A stretch of DNA of 64,000 nucleotides from [Eubacterium] cellulosolvens LD2006 (GCF_000621585.1 NZ_KK211309.1:250244-314243), one strand, 5' to 3'. Shown: positions 7,515-16,509, numbered from the stretch's first letter. The notes: generated from the letters alone by a model not told the origin. Numbers and translations: made by a program.

Positions 7515-10151
7515 ATGGCAAAATGGGTTTATATGTTTAGCGAAGGCGACATGACCATGAGAAACCTGCTTGGTGGTAAAGGTGCAAACCTTGCCGAGAT
7601 GACCAGCATCGGTCTTCCGGTTCCGCAGGGTTTCACAATTACAACAGAGGCTTGTACTCAGTACTATGAGGATGGACGTCATATTAACGACGAGATCATG
7701 GCTCAGGCTATGGAGGGCGTTAAGAAGATGGAGGAGATCAACGGCAAGAAGTTCGGCGATCTTCAGAACCCGCTTCTCGTTTCTGTACGTTCCGGTGCAA
7801 GAGCATCTATGCCGGGTATGATGGACACAATCCTCAACCTTGGTCTTAACGATGAAGTAGTAGCTGCAATGATCAAAGGAAACCCGGATCCGAAATTCGA
7901 GCGTTTCGTATATGACTCCTACAGAAGATTCATCCAGATGTTCTCTGATGTAGTTATGGAAGTTGGTAAGAAATATTTCGAGCAGCTGATTGACAAGATG
8001 AAAGAGGAGAAGGGTGTTAAGTACGATGTAGAGCTTACCGCAGCTGACCTCAAGCTTCTTGCTGAGCAGTTCAAAGCAGAGTATAAGAATCAGCTCGGAC
8101 AGGACTTCCCGTCTGATCCGGTTGAGCAGCTGAAGCTTGCTATCGAGGCTGTATTCCGTTCCTGGGACAACCCTCGTGCAAACGTATACCGTCGTGACAA
8201 CGATATCCCGTATTCCTGGGGTACTGCCGTTAACGTAATGCCTATGGTATTCGGTAACCTTAACGATGAGTCCGGTACAGGTGTTGCCTTCACTCGTGAC
8301 CCTGCAACAGGCGAGAAAAAACTCATGGGTGAGTTCCTGATCAACGCTCAGGGTGAGGACGTTGTTGCCGGTGTTCGTACTCCTATGCCGATCGCACAGA
8401 TGGAGAAGGAGTTCCCGGAGGCATACGCAGAGTTCCTCAAAGTTTGTGATATCCTTGAGAACCACTACCATGATATGCAGGATATGGAGTTCACTGTTGA
8501 GAACAAGAAACTCTACATGCTTCAGTGCCGTAACGGAAAGAGAACAGCTCCGGCCGCTCTTAAGATCGCTTGCGACCTCGTAGATGAGGGACACAAGACA
8601 GAGAAAGAGGCTGTCGCTATGATCGATCCTCGTAACCTGGATACACTTCTTCATCCGCAGTTCGATGCTGCTGCTCTCAAGGCTGCAACACCGCTCGGCA
8701 AAGGTCTTGGAGCTTCTCCGGGAGCTGCTTGCGGTAAAGTCGTATTCACAGCAGATGACGCTGTAGAGTGGGCTGCAAGAGGTGAGAAAGTCGTTCTTGT
8801 TCGTCTTGAGACATCCCCTGAGGATATCACAGGTATGAAGAGCGCACAGGGTATCCTTACAGTACGTGGTGGTATGACATCTCACGCAGCTGTAGTTGCC
8901 CGTGGTATGGGAACATGCTGCGTATCCGGATGCGGTGACATCAACATGGACGAGGAGAACAAGAAGTTCACACTCGGCGGCGAGACATTCGCAGAGGGAG
9001 ATGAGATCTCCATCGACGGTACAACAGGTAACATCTACAAGGGTCTCATCCCGACAGTAGACGCTTCCATCGCTGGTGAGTTCGGCCGTATCATGGCTTG
9101 GGCTGACAAGTACAGAAAGCTTAAAGTAAGAACAAACGCAGATACACCTGCTGACGCTAAGAAAGCTCGCGAGCTTGGTGCTGAGGGTATCGGTCTTTGC
9201 CGTACAGAGCATATGTTCTTCGAGGAAGACAGAATCGCTGCATTCCGTGAGATGATCTGCTCCGATACAGTAGAGGCTCGTGAGAAAGCTCTCGAGAAGA
9301 TCCTTCCTTACCAGAAGAACGACTTCAAGGCACTCTACGAGGCACTTGAGGGCAACCCGGTAACAATCCGTTTCCTGGATCCGCCGCTTCATGAGTTCGT
9401 TCCGCACGAGGAGGCTGAGCAGAAGAAACTTGCTGAGGCACTTGGAAAGACTCTTGACGAGGTTAAAGCTATCGTTGAGTCCCTCAAAGAGTTCAACCCG
9501 ATGATGGGTCACCGTGGATGCCGTCTTGCAGTTACATATCCTGAGATCGCAGTTATGCAGACAAAAGCTGTTATCGGCGCTGCACTTGAGGTTCAGGCTG
9601 CACACAAAGACTGGACAGTTAAACCTGAGATCATGATCCCGCTTACATGCGAGGTTAAAGAGTTTAAGTACGTTAAGGACGTAGTTGTTAAGACAGCAGA
9701 TGAGCTGATCGCAGCAGCTGGTTCTGACATGAAGTACGAAGTTGGTACAATGATCGAGATCCCGAGAGCTGCTCTTACAGCTGACGAGATCGCTAAAGAG
9801 GCTGACTTCTTCTGCTTCGGTACAAACGACCTTACTCAGATGACATTCGGATTCTCCCGTGATGACTCCGGTAAGTTCATGGATGCTTACTACGACGCTA
9901 AGATCTTCGAGGGCGATCCTTTCGCTAAGCTTGATCAGAATGGTGTTGGTAAGCTCATGGAGACAGCTCTTAAGCTTGGCCGTCCGGTTAACCCGGCACT
10001 TCACGCTGGTATCTGTGGTGAGCACGGTGGAGATCCGTCTTCCGTTGAGTTCTGCCACAAGATCGGTCTGGATTACGTTTCCTGTTCTCCGTTCCGTGTA
10101 CCGGTTGCAAGACTGGCTGCAGCACAGGCAGCTATCGCCGAAGAGGCATAA
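7515..10151 (+). CDS. ppdK: Pyruvate, phosphate dikinase
   Basis: Converts PEP, AMP and PPi to pyruvate, ATP and Pi; in anaerobes it replaces or supplements pyruvate kinase. The start is the ATG at 7515 (878 residues) with AGGAGG 9 bp upstream; the frame is open further 5' but would read through the promoter. Domains in order are the N-terminal nucleotide-binding domain (LLGGKGANLAEM), the central phosphohistidine domain (GGMTSHAAVVARGMG, catalytic His) and the C-terminal PEP barrel ending near CGEHGGDP and the catalytic Cys in YVSCSPFRVP. Codons are expression-optimised. It has its own promoter. Confidence 0.97.
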   Translation: MAKWVYMFSEGDMTMRNLLGGKGANLAEMTSIGLPVPQGFTITTEACTQYYEDGRHINDEIMAQAMEGVKKMEEINGKKFGDLQNPLLVSVRSGARASMPGMMDTILNLGLNDEVVAAMIKGNPDPKFERFVYDSYRRFIQMFSDVVMEVGKKYFEQLIDKMKEEKGVKYDVELTAADLKLLAEQFKAEYKNQLGQDFPSDPVEQLKLAIEAVFRSWDNPRANVYRRDNDIPYSWGTAVNVMPMVFGNLNDESGTGVAFTRDPATGEKKLMGEFLINAQGEDVVAGVRTPMPIAQMEKEFPEAYAEFLKVCDILENHYHDMQDMEFTVENKKLYMLQCRNGKRTAPAALKIACDLVDEGHKTEKEAVAMIDPRNLDTLLHPQFDAAALKAATPLGKGLGASPGAACGKVVFTADDAVEWAARGEKVVLVRLETSPEDITGMKSAQGILTVRGGMTSHAAVVARGMGTCCVSGCGDINMDEENKKFTLGGETFAEGDEISIDGTTGNIYKGLIPTVDASIAGEFGRIMAWADKYRKLKVRTNADTPADAKKARELGAEGIGLCRTEHMFFEEDRIAAFREMICSDTVEAREKALEKILPYQKNDFKALYEALEGNPVTIRFLDPPLHEFVPHEEAEQKKLAEALGKTLDEVKAIVESLKEFNPMMGHRGCRLAVTYPEIAVMQTKAVIGAALEVQAAHKDWTVKPEIMIPLTCEVKEFKYVKDVVVKTADELIAAAGSDMKYEVGTMIEIPRAALTADEIAKEADFFCFGTNDLTQMTFGFSRDDSGKFMDAYYDAKIFEGDPFAKLDQNGVGKLMETALKLGRPVNPALHAGICGEHGGDPSSVEFCHKIGLDYVSCSPFRVPVARLAAAQAAIAEEA

Positions 10152-10268
10152 TCGAAGCAATTATTTAAGTCAACCCGCGGCGGCATGATCGGAAGGAGAA
10201 ATCCTTTCGACATGCTCTGACCGCATGATATAAGTCCAAACGCGAAATACCATAGCTTATGCTATATG

Positions 10269-10305
10269 GAGCCACATTTCTCATTGTGAGAGTGTGGCTC
10301 TTTTT
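10269..10305 (+). terminator. Intrinsic terminator after ppdK
   Basis: GAGCCACA (10269-10276) pairs with TGTGGCTC (10293-10300), extended inward by CTC/GAG, then TTTTT. A second small imperfect hairpin (CCATAGC/GCTATATGG) precedes it. Confidence 0.85.
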
Positions 10306-10383
10306 ATGGATGTGAAGTATACTAATAATAGAATCGACTTGCTATTCTAAGATTTGATCCTGTCATTCCTGTTTTAAAAAAGC

Positions 10384-10464
10384 GGATTGACGCAGGAAGA
10401 GAATTTACAGACCTTGTGCTGGAAGTGTAACCGAAGCATGGGCGCGAAGATGATACTGGTATAG
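10384..10464 (+). pseudogene. Remnant of an HNH endonuclease C-terminus
   Basis: In this frame the translation is GLTQEENLQTLCWKCNRSMG followed by AKMILV and a stop. The NLQTLCWKCNRS block is typical of the end of HNH nucleases. Just upstream, in another frame (about 10352-10382), DPVIPVLKK resembles the DHIIPVSKGG metal-binding segment, so a frameshift in the A-run separates the two halves. The first HNH histidine appears lost. No intact N-terminus is visible after the ppdK terminator. It is a decayed gene marking the edge of an accessory islet. Confidence 0.6.
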
Positions 10465-10492
10465 GAAATGTTTTTTTGGGGGCTTAACTAAA

Positions 10493-10594
10493 GTGGGAAT
10501 ATTCGAAGGAATTACGCATTCTGAAGAAATACAGGAATTATTAAATGATGCACAGATACAATACGATAAGGCAACACGTAAGTTAGAGAACTAA
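10493..10594 (+). pseudogene. 5' fragment of a small ORF cut by the insertion element
   Basis: A GTG-started frame encodes 33 residues (VGIFEGITHSEEIQELLNDA...) and stops inside the element's left terminal repeat. A second open fragment resumes after the element at 11926 with similar helical, charged character. The simplest reading is one small protein of about 80 residues split by the insertion. Family unknown. Confidence 0.4.
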
Positions 10595-11922
10595 AACTCC
10601 CCATACCCAAAATGGGATTTGTTCTTTGAAAACTCAATAATACAGGCAATGAAATAGTTAACCGATAGCAAGTGTTGGCTTTGTTAAGGCATGCTGAAGA
10701 AAGATCGGCAAGCGATCTACAAACAGGCTTATGAACATCTGGATTTGATCCTCTGTGACTTGAAACACTGCGTACAAGCTTTCGATCATTGTTTTCAAGA
10801 TGATTTGTAAAGATTCCGAGAAAGTAATGTCAGCGAGCTCGTCTGACATGAAGAAAAATATTTCTCCGAGCGTTCGATAGTCTTCTTGGCAGGGATCTTT
10901 TGCTCCTTGCCAACCATGACATTAACAGAAAGAAGATATTTGCTACGGCCACGACGTTTCCTGCAGATTCCAAAGATCTTTTTGATATCCAGCATCTTGC
11001 CTTCGTATTCATAACGAATACGGGATGATTTTTTGATCATAGCTATTGCATCCAGCTCCAGATCCTTCACAGCTACGAGCTGAGATGGATTTGCAAACCA
11101 GGTATCGAAGAGAACATAATCCGCGTGATGTCCAGCCTTTAAAGCTTCCTTCAGCAGTTCGAGCATAACAACGGTACCCTTGCTTTGCGCCAGTTTTCTG
11201 CGACGTGCGGCAAGAGTTCTACCATCATATGTATGTACCGGACCAATCACATTGGAACTCTTGGCTGAGGCCAACAGGCTGCTGTTTACCGGAAGAAATG
11301 TATTTCCGTCTGTCCATCCGAGTGTCATCAAACGGTAGCCCTTTTTGTAACGCATGTCCGTATGATCAAAGACTCTTGATCCGAATTCTGTTTTCTTGCA
11401 ACTGGATCTTTCAAATAAGGTATCGTCTACTACGAATGCATTTACGCGTTTTTCATCCGTAAGAGGTTCAATCGTTCCTGCAACTTTCTGTGAAAGAAGA
11501 GACGTAAACCGAAGCCAGTTGATCTTGCTGTTGCTCAGGAATCTGTAGAAGGTGTTCTTGGAAAAAGACTCACGGAAGGAACCGGTTCTCTGCTGCATGT
11601 ACATACTTCGATCGGCAAAAACATTGCACAGTTTGTATTTGAAGATCTGAATAACCGGAACACCTTTTTCCTTCTGTGCATTGCACATACGGAGAAGCTT
11701 TCCGATTTCAAACATCGAAAAAAATGAAGAAATCGCATTGAAAAGTTCCTGTCCATCGTTGTCCTGTGGTAGAATTGAATTTGGCATAGATCTGCTCCTT
11801 TGTTTGGTTGTTTCTAGTCAATTCAATTATACCAAAGGATCTGGCATCTATGCCTTTTCTATTGCCTTTATTATTGAGTTTTCAAGGTTCAACACACCTT
11901 TTCGGTGTGGGAAGTTTTAGTT
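10589..11922 (-). mobile_element. IS4-like insertion sequence, about 1.33 kb
   Basis: The ends are imperfect inverted repeats of about 60 bp. Both begin AACTAAAACT and share a 17-mer, TTGAAAACTCAATAATA (10626-10642, and its complement at 11869-11885). Between these lies a small hairpin whose stem differs at the two ends (CCCAT/ATGGG on the left, CACACC/GGTGTG on the right). The transposase is on the minus strand. No target-site duplication was recognised, so the outer boundaries may be off by a few bases. Confidence 0.75.
10658..11787 (-). pseudogene. IS4-family transposase with internal deletion
   Basis: From the ATG at 11787 (AAGGAGCAG upstream) a 330-residue frame carries the N-terminal half of an IS4-type DDE transposase. 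It includes FVVDDTLFER (first Asp) and the second catalytic Asp region DYVLFDTWFANPSQL. After KEQKIPAKK the frame fails. A different frame continues DYRTLGEIFFFMSDELADITFSE to a stop at 10658, which looks like the normal C-terminal end. The segment between, which should hold the catalytic Glu (Y-x2-R-x3-E-x6-K motif), is absent. The enzyme is therefore probably inactive. Confidence 0.7.
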
Positions 11923-11925
11923 AAT

Positions 11926-12072
11926 TATAACCTAGAAACTGGAGAGAACTATGATGAAGCATTGAATGCTATAGTGGGTTTTGCCAATCAAGCGTGTTTG
12001 GCGCTGAAGCATACATGTTTTGAGGAATTTTCAAATGCGATGAAACGTAAAGAAGTTTTTGTATTAGAATGA
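11926..12072 (+). pseudogene. 3' fragment of the small ORF after the insertion element
   Basis: Open frame YNLETGENYDEALNAIVGFA...FEEFSNAMKRKEVFVLE, ending at the TGA at 12070-12072. It has no start codon or ribosome binding site of its own and begins at the element's right end, consistent with being the distal half of the frame starting at 10493. The family is unknown; it is helical and charged. Confidence 0.4.
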
Positions 12073-12097
12073 GTTTCTTATTAGCAAATAAATCGCG

Positions 12098-13000
12098 CTA
12101 TAATAAACAGGTTGTTAATTCCTGAATAAAGGATTTCACCTCGTTATATGAGATTTCATCGCTAATAAGTCTTCTGGTTGTTCTTGCGTAATCATTGGCG
12201 TAGAAGTCTTCGTCACAGAATTCCTTGATCAAGTTGGGGATATTGACGCTTTCGTCTGCGGCGGGGGCGATGTTGCCTTTCATGGACTGCCGATGTACAC
12301 GGACTTCCTGGAATAACTTGCGGAAATCGTCATTGACGGTGATGTGTCGTGACATTTTATATAGATCGTAAAGGTGTCTGGAGTTTCGGGCTGATTTGCC
12401 CTGGAGATAGTAATCACAAAGAGCGAATACTTTATCAATGAAAGTTCGTTCCAATGCCTGTACCCGCATTGGGAAAGGGGTGAGGCCGTACTCTTCTAAT
12501 AAAGCTGGTTCCTCATCCATTAGTGCCTGGTAAATATAGTTGCTGATCCTGCGATTGACAGTCGGAAAGGCATATGACATCAGCGCAGTTTCGAGTTTTA
12601 CGTAAGTGGCAAGGAAAGGATCATTGACAATTGAGTTGTAGGCCATGTCATAGTGGTTGTATTCCTTGTCGCTTTCGATTGAGTTCCAGTTTGTGATCTC
12701 TAAACCGAACTCATCCGCAAGGGGCTTTAGGATCTTGTATTTCAGTTTCTTGCGCCTGTTCTCGCCTAGATGTTCGGTAAAAGTGATATCAATATCTTCG
12801 GAGAAACGGTCTATTATACCATAAGCTTTTGAAAGAGAAGTCCCTCCTTTGAAACAAACAGGGTATTCGCATAAGGAGAGCTTTTTAAGTATGATGGTTA
12901 CGTAATAGTCTTTTTCGATGATATCCGGAGGGTGACCAACGCGCTCTGCGGTAAGAGCAATGATATCACGAAATAACTCTGTATCGTTATGTAAGTACAT
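12098..13000 (-). CDS. AbiEii/AbiGii-type nucleotidyltransferase toxin
   Basis: A 300-residue protein of the DUF1814/AbiEii family. It shows the nucleotidyltransferase signature GGTSLSKAYG followed by FSEDIDI, with the two metal-binding acids in EDID, and an N-terminal EKDYYVT motif typical of the family. AbiEii proteins transfer nucleotides and arrest growth when not neutralised by AbiEi, giving phage abortive infection or plasmid maintenance. It overlaps its upstream partner by 14 bp, so the two are translationally coupled. Neighbouring HNH and IS remnants mark the region as accessory. Confidence 0.85.
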   Translation of the reverse strand: MYLHNDTELFRDIIALTAERVGHPPDIIEKDYYVTIILKKLSLCEYPVCFKGGTSLSKAYGIIDRFSEDIDITFTEHLGENRRKKLKYKILKPLADEFGLEITNWNSIESDKEYNHYDMAYNSIVNDPFLATYVKLETALMSYAFPTVNRRISNYIYQALMDEEPALLEEYGLTPFPMRVQALERTFIDKVFALCDYYLQGKSARNSRHLYDLYKMSRHITVNDDFRKLFQEVRVHRQSMKGNIAPAADESVNIPNLIKEFCDEDFYANDYARTTRRLISDEISYNEVKSFIQELTTCLL

Positions 13001-13610
13001 TGTCTAACCTCAATTCATAGTAAAATCGAAACGTTTTCAACGGAAAACTTCTAATATATTGATCCACGTCTTTTCTTGTGATCCTATGAGCATCGATAAA
13101 TTTCAGAAAGCATTTTCTGATGTCTTCATAATCGTAATCCGAATAATTATCCAGATTTGATAACAAATCCAGCATTTGAAGTATATAGACATTATCATCC
13201 GTAATAGAAGTCGTAGGTTTTCGTACATAAAATTTCCTGTTGCCGATTCTAACGTTCCTCGGAGCTGAATTTGTGTTGTTGCTTACGATTTCTATTACGT
13301 TCGGAACCTGAGTGGATATGCCAAGCTGATTTGCAAAGGTGTTTCCGGAATAGTAGCCGGTAGTCTTTCCGTTTTTGAAAATATATTTGTATCTGGCGAT
13401 GGTATCGGCGGTAGGGCCGACAGAAGATTTTAACCTGGACTTCTTTGGCAGGTAATAGATGCCGTTGTCATACTTGGCTAACAGACCTTTTTTGCATAAA
13501 GTGGATAATTGCTGTGTAAGGGCAGATTTTGAGATCGCTCCGTCATAAATATCTGAGAAGAATATTGGTTCACTTTCTTTGTATTTTTTAGCAATTAATT
13601 CGTAAATCAT
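12987..13610 (-). CDS. AbiEi-type antitoxin/regulator
   Basis: A 207-residue protein with an N-terminal winged helix (about residues 1-60: ISKSALTQQLSTLCKKGLLAKYDNGIYYLP) and the remainder resembling DUF6088/AbiEi proteins. It is first in a two-gene minus-strand operon with the AbiEii-like toxin, the usual type IV order of antitoxin then toxin. AbiEi normally binds inverted repeats in its own promoter and represses the operon. A promoter candidate lies upstream (minus strand TTAACA, 17 bp, TATTTT near 13640-13670). Assignment rests on gene order, the winged helix and the partner. Confidence 0.75.
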   Translation of the reverse strand: MIYELIAKKYKESEPIFFSDIYDGAISKSALTQQLSTLCKKGLLAKYDNGIYYLPKKSRLKSSVGPTADTIARYKYIFKNGKTTGYYSGNTFANQLGISTQVPNVIEIVSNNTNSAPRNVRIGNRKFYVRKPTTSITDDNVYILQMLDLLSNLDNYSDYDYEDIRKCFLKFIDAHRITRKDVDQYIRSFPLKTFRFYYELRLDNVLT

Positions 13611-13903
13611 AATATTGATACCTAATCAAAATAGAATGCAATATATAAAGTGTTAAGGTTTATTCTATCACTTTTTTTGAAATATGCAATTCGAGGCTTA
13701 ATCGAGATCGCTTAAGATTGCATGTTGGGTATGTGAACTGTTGAATTGCAAAATATTCACCACCAAATCTTACGATATTCTGTCATTGTTCCGAATATTA
13801 TCAAAAATACTTTCAAATATAGAATTAGAAGAGAAAAAGGAGTATGATGCAATAGGATTTTTAGAGAAGTGTTACTTATAATATACAAGAATGAGGTGGG
13901 GAT
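13611..13903. other. AT-rich divergent intergenic region
   Basis: This 293-bp stretch separates the minus-strand AbiE operon from the plus-strand PP-loop gene. It holds a TATAAT at 13877-13882 without a good -35, about 20 bp before the PP-loop start, and weak promoter-like sequence on the minus strand. No gene, repeat or strong hairpin was seen. Confidence 0.5.
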
Positions 13904-14689
13904 ATGCAAACAGTAAATCTTTTTTGGTCAGGCGGCTGGGACGGAACCTTCCGTTTCCTTCAGCTGGCGTCTCAGGAAGTAGTCATTCAACCAATTTACA
14001 TGATCGACAGAGCACGGGGAAGCTGGAAGAGAGAAATCCGGGCGATTCATGAAATTATCGATGCGGTAAAAAACGGAGATTTTGATCTCAAGGCAGAAAT
14101 TCTGGAGCCGAAAACCTTCGAACTTGACTGGATCCGGGAGAACTGTCATAATGTAAAAATTGAGGAAAATTATGAATTTCTCAGAGAAAAATACGATCTT
14201 GGTACGCAATATTTGTATCTTGCTTTGCTCGCGGATCATTTGCACATGAAATATGAAATGGGCATCGTGCATCAGATCGGCGGTAAATCCGAGGAGGTCA
14301 TCCTGAAAGAGGGTGTGATTACACCGATGGAAAATGATACGATGGAGGGGCGGTACTTTGTTATGCCGAAGGGGGATAATGAAAGTGCATCGACGCTCTT
14401 CAAGGATGCGATTCTCCCGATTTTCTTCCTGTCCAAAAAAGACGAGGAGAACATATCGAGGGAGAACGGCTGGCTCGATATCATGAAGCTGTCGTGGTTC
14501 TGCTACAATCCGGACAGAAACGGGAGACCCTGCGGATGGTGCAATCCATGTATAGACGCCATGAATACAGGAATGGACTGGCGTCTTCCGGCGAGCGCGA
14601 TTCGTCGCTACCGGCACAGAAAGGTATACAAGTCTCTTCTGCGTACAAAGCGTAAATTTGTAAAAATGATGGGAATGAGTGGGAGATGA
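13904..14689 (+). CDS. PP-loop ATP-pyrophosphatase family protein, QueC-like
   Basis: The 261-residue protein begins NLFWSGGWDGTFRF, a PP-loop (SGGxDS-like) with Gly in place of the usual Ser. Near residues 205-225 it carries CYNPDRNGRPCGWCNPC, a probable four-cysteine zinc site like that of QueC. PP-loop enzymes adenylate a carboxyl, carbonyl or amide group. It is not a normal QueC: the middle is divergent and no queuosine genes are nearby. A GGTGGGGAT site precedes the ATG. Its stop overlaps the start of an APC permease (ATGA), suggesting that the two act on a common small molecule. Substrate unknown. Confidence 0.65.
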   Translation: MQTVNLFWSGGWDGTFRFLQLASQEVVIQPIYMIDRARGSWKREIRAIHEIIDAVKNGDFDLKAEILEPKTFELDWIRENCHNVKIEENYEFLREKYDLGTQYLYLALLADHLHMKYEMGIVHQIGGKSEEVILKEGVITPMENDTMEGRYFVMPKGDNESASTLFKDAILPIFFLSKKDEENISRENGWLDIMKLSWFCYNPDRNGRPCGWCNPCIDAMNTGMDWRLPASAIRRYRHRKVYKSLLRTKRKFVKMMGMSGR

Positions 14690-16146
14690 CAATGTCTGAA
14701 ATCGGGACAAAAAGGGAAAATGAAGTAAGGCTTCAGAAAAAACTGTCGCCTGTAAATGTGTGGTCGCTGTCGCTGGGCTGCATTGTCGGAGGCAGTGCCT
14801 TCGTTATGCCGGCGAACACCTTTCTTGTGAAGGCGGGACCTCTGGGAACGGCAATCGCCATGGCGGTTGCTGCGCTGATCATGATGGTGATCGCGTTCAA
14901 CTATCACTTTATGATCAATCGCTATCCGATCGCCGGTGGTGAGTTCACTTACACACATGTGGCTTTCGGCGGAAATCAGGCTTTTATCTGTTCCTGGTTT
15001 CTCGGTCTGTCCTACCTGTCGCTGGTGGCTTTGAACGCGACAGCACTGGCCTTTGTATTGCGGAATCTGATTACCTACTTTGAGTTTGGTTTTCATTATG
15101 TCGTAGCGGGTTACGACATCTACTTCGGGGAGATTCTGCTGGCGGTTTTTGCCCTTGTTTTCTTTGCGGTTCTCTCAATCCGCGGAGTACAGTTCACCGG
15201 TATCTTTCAGACAATTCTCGTCTTCTCTCTGGTTGGAGGAGTATTTGTCATTCTCGGCGCTTCCGTTCTGGAACCGTCGGTGAAGAGCGCGAATATTCTT
15301 CCGCTGTTTAATCCGGATGTGAAGCCGCTGGCCGGAATTCTCGGTGTTGTTGCGGTGGCACCGTGGGCCTTCGTCGGTTTCGATACGATTCCGCAGGCGG
15401 CGGAAGAGTTCTGTTTCTCGGCGAAGAAGACGAGACGCATCATGCTTTTGTCGATTCTCTTCGGAGGAGCTGTGTATGTGATTATCAACACGGTGACAGC
15501 AGTTGTTGTACCGGCCGGCTACGGAAGCTGGGTGGAGTATCTCCGTGATCTTCCGAATCAGACCGGTCTGATGGCACTTCCGACTTTCCATGCGGCATAT
15601 CAGCTTCTCGGAAAAACAGGTCTGTTCTTCATCGGTATCGCGGTAGTGGCGGCCTGCCTCTCCGGTATCGTCGGCTTCTATATGGCGACAAGCCGTCTGC
15701 TCTACTCGATGGCAAAGGAGAGCGTGATTCCGAAGTGGTTCGGAAGACTTCATCCGAAATACAAGACACCGGCCAACGCCATTCTCTTTGTCCTTCTGGT
15801 ATCCCTTGTGGCTCCGTTTTTCGGACGGACGGCTATCCTTTGGATCGTGGATATGGCGTCGATCGGAGCTGCGATCGGATACGGATATACATCCGCGGCC
15901 GCGTTTGTTTTTGCAAAGCAGGAGAAAAATACCGGCATCATGGTGACGGGAATTCTTGGCACACTGATGTCTGTGATGTTCGCGGTTCTGCTTCTCGTTC
16001 CGATTCCGTTCTTCAACTGTTCGCTCGGAAAAGAGTCCTACATCTGCCTGCTCGCGTGGGTGGTACTTGGACTGATCTTCTATGTGAAGACGAGGGGACT
16101 CCGCGCCGGCGATGCTGTGGAACCGGCAGAAAATGCTGAAGCGTAA
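14686..16146 (+). CDS. APC-superfamily amino-acid/amine permease
   Basis: A 486-residue integral membrane protein with about 12 hydrophobic segments. The first, LGCIVGGSAFVMPANTFLVKAGPLG, has the glycine-rich unwound helix that binds substrate backbone in APC transporters. Family features continue with FVGFDTIPQAAEEF in the sixth helix. It should import an amino acid, polyamine or related compound by proton symport or exchange. The start overlaps the PP-loop gene stop by 4 bp; an ATG at 14692 is an alternative. The substrate cannot be read from sequence; the pairing with a PP-loop ligase-like enzyme is unusual. Confidence 0.85.
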   Translation: MTMSEIGTKRENEVRLQKKLSPVNVWSLSLGCIVGGSAFVMPANTFLVKAGPLGTAIAMAVAALIMMVIAFNYHFMINRYPIAGGEFTYTHVAFGGNQAFICSWFLGLSYLSLVALNATALAFVLRNLITYFEFGFHYVVAGYDIYFGEILLAVFALVFFAVLSIRGVQFTGIFQTILVFSLVGGVFVILGASVLEPSVKSANILPLFNPDVKPLAGILGVVAVAPWAFVGFDTIPQAAEEFCFSAKKTRRIMLLSILFGGAVYVIINTVTAVVVPAGYGSWVEYLRDLPNQTGLMALPTFHAAYQLLGKTGLFFIGIAVVAACLSGIVGFYMATSRLLYSMAKESVIPKWFGRLHPKYKTPANAILFVLLVSLVAPFFGRTAILWIVDMASIGAAIGYGYTSAAAFVFAKQEKNTGIMVTGILGTLMSVMFAVLLLVPIPFFNCSLGKESYICLLAWVVLGLIFYVKTRGLRAGDAVEPAENAEA

Positions 16147-16174
16147 TTGACAAGCGGTCTGCGTGTGATATACT
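16147..16174 (+). promoter_or_regulatory. Promoter of the thiD-tenA-thiXYZ operon
   Basis: TTGACA (16147-16152), 16 bp, TATACT (16169-16174), with an extended -10 TGA immediately before it. It starts in the APC gene's stop region and would initiate about 25 nt before the TPP aptamer. Confidence 0.75.
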
Positions 16175-16204
16175 TTAAAACGGTGAAAAAATCTATAAGG
16201 AATA

Positions 16205-16298
16205 GCCAGGGGAGCATTTTTGCTGAGAGTGCGGGTATCGTTCATGAAATCCTGCAGACCCTCATACCTGATACGGACAATGCCGATACAGGGAGCTG
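16205..16298 (+). ncRNA. TPP riboswitch (thi box) 1
   Basis: Conserved thi-box segments are present in order: CAGGGGAGC, GCTGAGAG, a variable arm, GACCCTCATACCTGATAC, GGACAATGCC and ACAGGGAGCTG. It binds thiamin pyrophosphate. The terminator at 16350-16385 follows, so control is by premature termination of the operon starting with thiD. Confidence 0.95.
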
Positions 16299-16349
16299 CG
16301 CAAGTAAGATCGCTTTACGCCCTCTTTGGGTGCAAATATGAGATTTGTC

Positions 16350-16385
16350 AGTCCTCTTCTGGGTGTTCCGGAAGAGGACTTTTTT
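16350..16385 (+). terminator. Expression-platform terminator of TPP riboswitch 1
   Basis: AGTCCTCTTC and GAAGAGGACT are perfect 10-bp arms followed by a T6 tract. The T-tract also forms the 5' edge of repeat copy B. Confidence 0.9.
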
Positions 16386-16509
16386 GTCTCATAGGAAATT
16401 GCTTCGCATTCCCTATGAGACAAAACGCTCCGCGGGATGCGCACTCGCGCGATGAGTAGATGCTTCGCATCCGCGCTCGGCGCGAGAATGTCGCGAGCGA
16501 CATTCTTTT
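16382..16509 (+). repeat. Intergenic structured repeat, copy B
   Basis: Hairpin H1 is TTTTGTCTCATAGG (16382-16395) with CCTATGAGACAAAA (16412-16425), followed by the family block CGCTCCGCGGGATGCGC. Hairpin H2 is GATGC-TTC-GCATC (16459-16471) and H3 is AATGTCGC-GA-GCGACATT (16487-16504), then CTTTT. The stem bases differ from other copies but pairing is kept. It lies between the riboswitch terminator and thiD. Confidence 0.8.

Noticed and set aside
7407-10160. 917-codon open frame antisense to ppdK, and similar long antisense frames over gap (4167-5204) and pgk (5317-6441).
   Set aside because: They mirror the strongly biased codons of highly expressed genes, in which few antisense stops arise. 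The translations are Cys/Leu/Ser-rich with no known motif, and the sense genes are certain.
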